The position numbers and the translations under genes are program-made. The notes beneath the pieces were generated by a model that saw only the letters and a program-made list of their open reading frames with translations, was not told the origin of the DNA and ran no database searches. A stretch of 64,000 nucleotides of DNA from CAUZJO01 sp963580245 (lineage in GTDB: Bacteria > Sumerlaeota > Sumerlaeia > MVZB01): assembly GCA_963580245.1 (NCBI GenBank), contig CAUZJO010000005.1, positions 12,679 through 76,678 on the forward strand, read 5' to 3'. Of the stretch, positions 58,489-64,000 are shown piece after piece. How positions within the stretch are numbered: the first letter of the stretch is position 1; every line of letters starts with the position of its first letter.

Positions 58489-58755
58489 TTACTTGGCCCG
58501 CGCCAGAATGGCACTGACCCGCCAGCGCTTGCGGCTCGATAGCGGCCGCATCTCAATCACGCGAACCGTATCGCCCTGGCGACACCGGTTCTGGTCATCG
58601 TGGGCGTAGAGTTTCTTGGTGCGCCGCATAATCTTACGATAAAGCCGGTGCTTCACAAGGCTAATCACGGCCACCACGACCGTCTTGTCCATCTTCGAGC
58701 TGAGGACCTTCCCCACGCGCTCCTTGACGTTGCCTCTGGTTTCTGTTTCGCTCAT
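58489..58755 (-). CDS. rpsQ: 30S ribosomal protein S17
   Basis: 88 residues. RVGKVLSSKMDKTVVVAVIS, HRLYRKIMRRTKKLYAHD and CRQGDTVRVIEMRPLSSRKR identify S17. Confidence 0.97.
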   Translation of the reverse strand: MSETETRGNVKERVGKVLSSKMDKTVVVAVISLVKHRLYRKIMRRTKKLYAHDDQNRCRQGDTVRVIEMRPLSSRKRWRVSAILARAK

Positions 58756-58783
58756 CGATCGGTCATCTCCCGCTCCAGTCCGT

Positions 58784-59017
58784 TTAGTCCGCCTGCTCGG
58801 CCGGTTGGGGCTTCGTGCCGCCGTCGGCGGCCGCCCGCGTTTCCTGAATGATCGTCAATACTCGCGCGACCTCGCGCCGGTTCTGCGTAATCTTGCAGGT
58901 ATCCTGCATCTCCTTGGTCGTGTTGGCCACGCGTAGGTTGAAACCCTCGGTGCGCAGTTGATCGATCTGGTCCTCCAGCTCCTCCAACGACAGTTCGCGA
59001 TACTTCTCGGCCTTCAT
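58784..59017 (-). CDS. rpmC: 50S ribosomal protein L29
   Basis: 77 residues. A two-helix protein at the exit tunnel: YRELSLEELEDQIDQLRTEG and ITQNRREVARVLTIIQETR. The last dozen residues (GGTKPQPAEQAD) extend beyond the usual length. Confidence 0.95.
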   Translation of the reverse strand: MKAEKYRELSLEELEDQIDQLRTEGFNLRVANTTKEMQDTCKITQNRREVARVLTIIQETRAAADGGTKPQPAEQAD

Positions 59018-59040
59018 CGGTCCTTCATCTCCTCGAATTC

Positions 59041-59454
59041 CTATTCGGCCTTGCGGACGACGAAGGAAGTCTTGATCGGCAGCTTATGGGAGGCCAGTCG
59101 CATCGCCTCGCGGGCCAATTGCTCGCTGACCCCCTCGATCTCAAACATGATCCGGCCGGGCTTGACCACGGCCACCCAGTACTCGGGCGCCCCCTTGCCC
59201 TTGCCCATCCGCGTCTCGGCCGGTTTCTTGGTCAGCGGCTTGTCGGGGAAGATATTGATCCATAGTTTCCCGCCGCGCTTGACGTGACGCGTGATGGCGA
59301 CGCGGGCCGCTTCGATCTGACGGTTCGTGATCCACGCGGCTCCCAGCGATTTGAGCCCATACTCACCGAACGCCAATTGGCTGCCGCGGTGGGCCAGGCC
59401 CCTACGCCGACCCTTCTGGACTTTGCGGTGCTTGACGCGTTTTGGCATCAGCAT
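59041..59454 (-). CDS. rplP: 50S ribosomal protein L16
   Basis: 137 residues. MPKRVKHRKVQKGRRRG, GAAWITNRQIEAARVAITRH, GKLWINIFPDKPLTKKPAET and MGKGKGAPEYWVAVVKPG are diagnostic. Start ATG 59454 or the second ATG at 59448. Confidence 0.98.
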   Translation of the reverse strand: MLMPKRVKHRKVQKGRRRGLAHRGSQLAFGEYGLKSLGAAWITNRQIEAARVAITRHVKRGGKLWINIFPDKPLTKKPAETRMGKGKGAPEYWVAVVKPGRIMFEIEGVSEQLAREAMRLASHKLPIKTSFVVRKAE

Positions 59455-59530
59455 GGTGGATTCATTTCCTTTTCCTCAGGCCCACTGGGACGGTTTCCCT
59501 CCAAATCGGGAAACAACCAACCCCGCACGG

Positions 59531-60181
59531 CTACGCGGCCTTTTTCTTGACCTCCCGGAATATTTCGCCCTTGAAAATCCAAACCTTGACGCCGATCGTC
59601 CCAAATTTGGTGCGCGCCTCGGCGAAGCCGTAATCGATATCGGCCCGCAGCGTGTGGAGCGGCACCCGCCCCTTGCGGTACCATTCGCGCCGCGCCATCT
59701 CGGACCCGGCCAACCGCCCGGCGCAGTGAATCTTGATCCCCAGCGCCCCCGCGTCCATCGAAGCCTGCATCGTCTTCTTCATCGCCCGGCGAAAACCGAT
59801 CCGGCGCGCGAGCTGGCTGGCCACGTTCTCCGCGACCAATTGGGCCGCCAGTTCGGTCCGCTTGACCTCCTCGATGTTGATCGAAACGACCTTTTTCGTG
59901 CGCGCCTCCAAGTCTTTTCGCAAACCCTCGATTTCGGATCCCTTGGGGCCGATGATGATCCCCGGACGGGCCGTGGCGATCGTCAGCTTGCAGCGGTTAC
60001 CCGCGCGTTCGATCATGATTCTGTTGATCCCGGCATGGTGAAAACGCTTGCGAATCAGCTGGCGCAGCAGGATGTCTTCGTGCAGTAATCCCACGTAGTT
60101 GGCTTTGGTGGCATACCAACGCGAGTCCCATGTCCGGATGATCCCCAGCCGGGCACTGATTGGGTTGACTTTCTGGCCCAT
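59531..60181 (-). CDS. rpsC: 30S ribosomal protein S3
   Basis: 216 residues. MGQKVNPISARLGIIRTWDS, the KH domain ATARPGIIIGPKGSEIEGL and ADIDYGFAEARTKFGTIGVK. Normal length, at the mRNA entry channel. Confidence 0.98.
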   Translation of the reverse strand: MGQKVNPISARLGIIRTWDSRWYATKANYVGLLHEDILLRQLIRKRFHHAGINRIMIERAGNRCKLTIATARPGIIIGPKGSEIEGLRKDLEARTKKVVSINIEEVKRTELAAQLVAENVASQLARRIGFRRAMKKTMQASMDAGALGIKIHCAGRLAGSEMARREWYRKGRVPLHTLRADIDYGFAEARTKFGTIGVKVWIFKGEIFREVKKKAA

Positions 60182-60205
60182 TCGATCTGTTGGTCCTTCC
60201 TCTGC

Positions 60206-60595
60206 TCAGACTTGGGTATACAGATTGATCGTCACGTGCGCCGTGCGCTTCCGAATCACCGTTGCCCGCCCCATCGCCCGCGGCCGGTAACGCTTGGTGA
60301 CAGGGCCACCGTCGATCATAATCTCGCCGATGATCAGCTCTTCGGGGTCTCTATCACCCAGAGCCTCGCTTTCGCGAGCATTGGCCACCGCCGACTTGAG
60401 CAAGTTTCGGATCACCGGTGCCGCCGACGGACGATGCAGCAACGCCAGTTGCTGATCGGCTTCGGCCACCGTCAACCCCCGGATCAGATCGGCAACGGCG
60501 CGCGCCTTGCGCGGCGGTACCCGTGAGAACCGCGCACGCGCCGTCGTGATCTTAGAGCCAAGCTTTGGTCTGCGTGCGCAGCGCGCCCGTGACAT
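60206..60595 (-). CDS. rplV: 50S ribosomal protein L22
   Basis: 129 residues. VPPRKARAVADLIRGLTVAE, VIRNLLKSAVANARESEA and the tunnel loop KRYRPRAMGRATVIRKRTAH are characteristic. Confidence 0.97.
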   Translation of the reverse strand: MSRARCARRPKLGSKITTARARFSRVPPRKARAVADLIRGLTVAEADQQLALLHRPSAAPVIRNLLKSAVANARESEALGDRDPEELIIGEIMIDGGPVTKRYRPRAMGRATVIRKRTAHVTINLYTQV

Positions 60596-60616
60596 CTTAT
60601 CTTCATTACCCCTCTG

Positions 60617-60901
60617 CTATTTCAGGCCGGCGCCTTTGGCCTGTCGGCCCCCGTGAGTCTTGAAAGTCCGCGTGGGCGCGAACTCCCCAAGTTTGTGGCC
60701 GACCATGTTCTCGTCGATGTAGATCGTCATGAACTGCTTGCCGTTATGAACGGCCAGCGTGTGGCCGACCATATCGGGAGTGACCATCGAATTACGCGCC
60801 CAGGTCCTGATAACCCGCCTTGACCCAAGGTTGTTCATCTCCCGGATCCGCTGGGCGAGTTTCACATCGACGTACGGCCCTTTTTTCAGACTTCTAGCCA
60901 T
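60617..60901 (-). CDS. rpsS: 30S ribosomal protein S19
   Basis: 94 residues. MARSLKKGPYVDVKLAQRI, IRTWARNSMVTPDMVGHTLA and HKLGEFAPTRTFKTHGG are conserved. Confidence 0.99.
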   Translation of the reverse strand: MARSLKKGPYVDVKLAQRIREMNNLGSRRVIRTWARNSMVTPDMVGHTLAVHNGKQFMTIYIDENMVGHKLGEFAPTRTFKTHGGRQAKGAGLK

Positions 60902-60923
60902 CTTTCGTTACCCCGGTTCGCTC

Positions 60924-61754
60924 CTATTTCTGGCCTCGGCGGCGGATAATCCACTTGCTGCTCGAATTGCGCACCTTGCGCGTCTTCGCACCTTTGGTCG
61001 GTTTGCCCCACGGGGTCACCGGATGGCGCCCGCCCGAACTGCGGCCCTCGCCGCCGCCGTGGGGGTGATCGACCGGATTCATCGCCACCCCGCGCACCTT
61101 GGGCCGACGCCCAAGCCAGCGGCGGCGACCGGCCTTCCCCAAATCCTGATTGCCATGGTCCGAGTTGCCCACCGGACCGATCATCGCCCGGCAGTCCACA
61201 TGAACCATCCGGACCTCCGAAGATGGCAGGCGCAACGTGGCGTAACTGCCTTCGCGGGCCATCAACTGGATCGACGAGCCGGCTGAACGCCCCAACTGGG
61301 CCCCCTTGCCCGGCTTCATCTCGATGCAACTGATCGTGCTCCCAACCGGGATCGAGCGTAGCGGCAGCACGTTGCCCGGCGAGATCGCGGCCCCCGGCCC
61401 CGAGCTCACCGTATCACCCACTTTGAGCTTATCCGGGGCGATGATGTAAGCCTTCTCACCGTCGGCGTAATAGAGCAACGCGATGAAGGAGGTGCGATTG
61501 GGATCGTACTCGATCGCCGCCACGCGGGCCGGCACCCCATCCTTGACCCGCCGAAAGTCCACCAGCCGATATTTGCGCTTGTGCCCGCCCCCGCGCCGCC
61601 GCACCGTCATGTGTCCGTTGTGATTGCGGCCACCGGACTTGCTCAGCGGCTCCAGAAGCGATCTCTCCGGCTCCTTGCGGGTCAACACCGAGTAGTCGAC
61701 CACGCTCATATGACGGCGGCTCGGAGTAACGGGCTTGTAGGTCTTGATTCCCAT
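60924..61754 (-). CDS. rplB: 50S ribosomal protein L2
   Basis: 276 residues, near the peptidyl transferase centre. GRNHNGHMTVRRRGGGHKRK, LVDFRRVKDGVPARVAAIEY and MNPVDHPHGGGEGRSSGGRH with the conserved His are present. Full length. Confidence 0.99.
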   Translation of the reverse strand: MGIKTYKPVTPSRRHMSVVDYSVLTRKEPERSLLEPLSKSGGRNHNGHMTVRRRGGGHKRKYRLVDFRRVKDGVPARVAAIEYDPNRTSFIALLYYADGEKAYIIAPDKLKVGDTVSSGPGAAISPGNVLPLRSIPVGSTISCIEMKPGKGAQLGRSAGSSIQLMAREGSYATLRLPSSEVRMVHVDCRAMIGPVGNSDHGNQDLGKAGRRRWLGRRPKVRGVAMNPVDHPHGGGEGRSSGGRHPVTPWGKPTKGAKTRKVRNSSSKWIIRRRGQK

Positions 61755-61794
61755 GAGCTAAATCCATGCAGCGGCACCCAGCAGGCTTTGCCGC

Positions 61795-62085
61795 TCAAAT
61801 CAGATTGATGCTGTCTCCTTCGGCCAGGGTGACCATCGCCTTTTTCCATGTCGCGCGTCGGCCCAACTGCTGGGTCCTCAAGCGCTTGCGCTTACCCTTC
61901 AGCCGCAATGTGTTGACCGAGACCACCCGGACCTTGAACGCCGCCTCGACGGCCTTGCGAATCTCGATCTTGTTCGCGTGCACGTCCACGCTAAAAGTAT
62001 ACTGCGGGCACTCGAGCGTCTGATTATTGGTCGCCTTTTCCGTCAACACGGGCCCTCTGAGGACCTGATAGGGGTGCATGCTCAC
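61795..62085 (-). CDS. rplW: 50S ribosomal protein L23
   Basis: 96 residues, docking site for SRP and trigger factor at the tunnel exit. LRGPVLTEKATNNQTLECPQ and YTFSVDVHANKIEIRKAVE. GTG start overlapping the rplD stop by GTGA (62082-62085), so translation is coupled. Confidence 0.97.
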   Translation of the reverse strand: MSMHPYQVLRGPVLTEKATNNQTLECPQYTFSVDVHANKIEIRKAVEAAFKVRVVSVNTLRLKGKRKRLRTQQLGRRATWKKAMVTLAEGDSINLI

Positions 62086-62705
62086 TGGTAGGCAGCCTCC
62101 ACGTGTTTGATGACGTCGGCGGTCACGACGACCCAGTCATGGGTCACCAGGTCGTAGACGTTCAGGTTTTCGGCATTGATTGGCTTGACCCCGGGGATAT
62201 TGCGCGCCGAGAGGGCCATCCCCTCGTTGGTTGTCTTACTCACCACCAGCGCCTTCCCCTCCACGCCCAGCGCGCCCAGAATCTCGACCATCCGGCGCGT
62301 CTTGGGTTTCTCGATCCCGAACACGTCGATCACGACCAGCCGCCCGCTCCGCGCCAACTCTGACCAAATTGTCCGGTAGGCCGTGCGCCGGACCTTGCGG
62401 TTGATCTTGTAGGAGTAATTGCGCGGGTGCGGTCCAAACGCGACGCCCCCACCCGTCCAAATCGGTGAGCGAGTCGATCCGTGGCGCGCCCGCCCGGTTC
62501 CCTTCTGCCGATGGGGCTTTCTTCCGCCGCCGCGCGCCGCGCCGCGGGTCTTGGTCGAATGCGTCCCCGCCCGCTGACTGGCCCGATACTGGTCCACGGC
62601 GGCGCGCACGCAATGCAGGTTGGGTTCGGCCCCAAACACCACGTCGCTCACCTCGAGTGAACCGGCTTCGCCGCCGTCGGGTTTTCTGATTGCGAGTGTC
62701 GCCAT
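62082..62705 (-). CDS. rplD: 50S ribosomal protein L4
   Basis: 207 residues. TKTRGAARGGGRKPHRQKGT and GTGRARHGSTRSPIWTGGGV form the tunnel loop. ATG 62705 has GAGGCGGAG upstream; the open frame to 62729 is less likely. Unlike in E. coli, no evidence for S10-leader autoregulation is visible. Confidence 0.97.
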   Translation of the reverse strand: MATLAIRKPDGGEAGSLEVSDVVFGAEPNLHCVRAAVDQYRASQRAGTHSTKTRGAARGGGRKPHRQKGTGRARHGSTRSPIWTGGGVAFGPHPRNYSYKINRKVRRTAYRTIWSELARSGRLVVIDVFGIEKPKTRRMVEILGALGVEGKALVVSKTTNEGMALSARNIPGVKPINAENLNVYDLVTHDWVVVTADVIKHVEAAYQ

Positions 62706-62757
62706 CTCCGCCTCACGCTCTGGACCCATTCAGCCTGGGCCGCGGCGTCCGTTCCTT

Positions 62758-63420
62758 TTACGTTACTTGCTTGCGCGGGCCCCCTCGACGGGCCTCCTTA
62801 ACGCTCTTGCGAACCATCACGTACCCGTTGTTGTGGCCGGGCACCGAGCCACGCACCACCAGCAGGTTGCGCTCCTTGTCCACGTCCACCACCGTCAGGT
62901 TTTGCGCCGTCACGCGGGTGGCCCCCATCTGGCCGGGCGATTTCTTGCCCTTAAACACGTGGGAAGGCGACGCCGAAGCGCCCTGCGAACCCGGCTTGCG
63001 GTGATATCGCGAGCCGTGGCTCTCGGGCCCGCGACTCGACCCGTGGCGCTTCTGGGCACCGGCGAAACCCCGACCCTTGCTCACGCCGATCACGTCGATC
63101 CGCTCGCCCACCTCGAAGATGCTCAGGTCAAGCGTCTGACCCGGCTCAAATTCATCCAACCGCGAAGTCCGGAACTCCCTGACCAACCGGACCGCCTCGA
63201 CCCCGGCCCCCTTGAAGTGCCCGGCCATCGGCCGGTTGACCTTCCGCTGGGGTTTAGCCTCGAATCCCAGTTGCAGTGCATCATAACCGTCCTTGCGGGT
63301 CGTTTTGACCTGCAAGATCGGGCAGGGCCCCGCCTGGACGACGGTCACGGGGATCACCGATCCGGCACCGTCGTGGATTCGCGTCATCCCCAATTTCTTT
63401 CCAAGCAACCCTAGCGTCAT
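62758..63420 (-). CDS. rplC: 50S ribosomal protein L3
   Basis: 220 residues. LGLLGKKLGMTRIHDGAG, the C-terminal GQMGATRVTAQNLTVVDVD and GSVPGHNNGYVMVRKSVKE are conserved; the central loop with KRHGSSRGPESHGSRYH approaches the peptidyl transferase centre. Confidence 0.98.
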   Translation of the reverse strand: MTLGLLGKKLGMTRIHDGAGSVIPVTVVQAGPCPILQVKTTRKDGYDALQLGFEAKPQRKVNRPMAGHFKGAGVEAVRLVREFRTSRLDEFEPGQTLDLSIFEVGERIDVIGVSKGRGFAGAQKRHGSSRGPESHGSRYHRKPGSQGASASPSHVFKGKKSPGQMGATRVTAQNLTVVDVDKERNLLVVRGSVPGHNNGYVMVRKSVKEARRGGPRKQVT

Positions 63421-63454
63421 CTCCGGTTCGCTCCTCGCGGCCAGGCTCGACCGC

Positions 63455-63766
63455 TCAGTTTAACTTAATCTCCACGTAAACTCCAGCGGGCAAATCCAGT
63501 TCGGTCAGCGCGTCCAGCGTTTTCTGGTTGGGCTCCAGGATGTCGATGAGTCGCTTGTGACGCCGCATCTCGAACTGCTCGCGGGATTTCTTGTCCACGT
63601 GCGGGGAACGCAACACCGTGTATTTGCTGATTCGCGTGGGCAGGGGAATGGGGCCGGCAACCTGTGCGCCGGACCGGCGCGCCGTATCCACGATCTCCCC
63701 CACCGACTGATCCAGCAGCCGGTGATCGAATCCCTTCAAGTTGATCCGTATCTTTTGTTTGGCCAT
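63455..63766 (-). CDS. rpsJ: 30S ribosomal protein S10
   Basis: 103 residues. IRINLKGFDHRLLDQSVGEI, GPIPLPTRISKYTVLRSPHV and REQFEMRRHKRLIDILEP. First gene of the S10 run here, downstream of the tuf terminator. Confidence 0.99.
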   Translation of the reverse strand: MAKQKIRINLKGFDHRLLDQSVGEIVDTARRSGAQVAGPIPLPTRISKYTVLRSPHVDKKSREQFEMRRHKRLIDILEPNQKTLDALTELDLPAGVYVEIKLN

Positions 63767-63825
63767 CCCAGGGCCTCGCCTATCCCCCGTGTGGACTTGC
63801 CACGGGTCGATTTAATCCCAAGCAC

Positions 63826-63857
63826 AAAAAAGCCGCCGGCTCAAATGTTTCCGGCGG
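63826..63857 (-). terminator. Rho-independent terminator after tuf
   Basis: On the minus strand CCGCCGG and CCGGCGG form a 7-bp GC stem around an 11-nt loop, followed by CTTTTTTG. It lies about 15 bp after the tuf stop and before rpsJ, so it ends or attenuates tuf transcription before the S10 genes. Confidence 0.8.
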
Positions 63858-63871
63858 TCTTGCTCACGAAA

Positions 63872-64000
63872 CTACTCAAGAATCTTCCCCACCACGCCCG
63901 CGCCGACGGTGCGGCCGCCTTCGCGGATCGCGAAGCGGAGGCCCTCCTCCATCGCGATCGGGCAGATCAGCTCGCCCTTGAGCACGATGTTGTCGCCCGG
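63872..64000 (-). CDS. tuf: Elongation factor Tu, C-terminal fragment at window edge
   Basis: The last 42 codons read GDNIVLKGELICPIAMEEGL then FAIREGGRTVGAGVVGKILE and a TAG stop. This is the C-terminal part of EF-Tu domain 3. The gene continues past the window. tuf directly before rpsJ is a common arrangement. Confidence 0.96.
   Translation of the reverse strand, partial: PGDNIVLKGELICPIAMEEGLRFAIREGGRTVGAGVVGKILE

Overview
The window looks like a chromosomal segment of a GC-rich bacterium, read by eye at about 60 percent GC over most of its length. The right third (about 47.1-64.0 kb) is a nearly complete S10-spc-alpha ribosomal protein cluster on the minus strand. The rest mixes housekeeping genes with large secreted proteins built from FG-GAP, delta-60, DUF11, GEVED, LruC and choice-of-anchor-D type modules. 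That mix, a zinc-type S14, a cysteine-rich adenylate kinase lid and long exported repeat proteins suggest an uncultured lineage near the FCB/PVC groups. This placement is inference; no 16S rRNA gene or lineage-specific marker is present.

Layout: 0-4.3 kb holds metY, metX and yicC, with two inverted copies of a 130-bp MITE-like element around metX-yicC. 4.4-12.5 kb holds an AI-2E type permease, an FG-GAP protein coupled to a frameshifted delta-60 protein, an HpcH/HpaI aldolase and a GT-C like membrane protein. 13.0-19.6 kb is one giant surface-protein gene of about 2,200 codons, split by two homopolymer frameshifts and lacking a visible 5' end. 19.7-32.2 kb holds a VOC protein, prfA, a gingipain-like (C25) lipoprotein, tadA, an unknown exported helical protein, a DUF167 protein, purine nucleoside phosphorylase and a cytochrome P450.

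32.3-44.4 kb is the accessory part and is partly AT-richer. It has a pseudopilin, an ankyrin protein, a glucose/sorbosone dehydrogenase-like protein, a CAP-domain gene with an in-frame TGA, a pectate-lyase-like protein between two 190-bp direct repeats, a PHP-domain gene with an in-frame TAA after its signal peptide, a sialate O-acetylesterase-like protein, a rhomboid protease and a GcvH-like protein without the lipoyl lysine. A large membrane-TPR protein (44.4-47.0 kb) leads into the ribosomal cluster.

The ribosomal cluster runs tuf (partial), rpsJ, rplCDWB, rpsS, rplV, rpsC, rplP, rpmC, rpsQ, rplNXE, rpsZ, rpsH, rplFR, rpsE, rpmD, rplO, secY, adk, map, then infA, rpmJ, rpsM, rpsK, rpoA, rplQ, rpsD. 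rpsD lies after rplQ instead of between rpsK and rpoA. The strongest leads are the paired repeats, the repeated disruption of secreted-protein genes while housekeeping genes stay intact, and two short C-terminal tails shared by otherwise unrelated exported proteins. No tRNA, rRNA, CRISPR array or integrase was seen.
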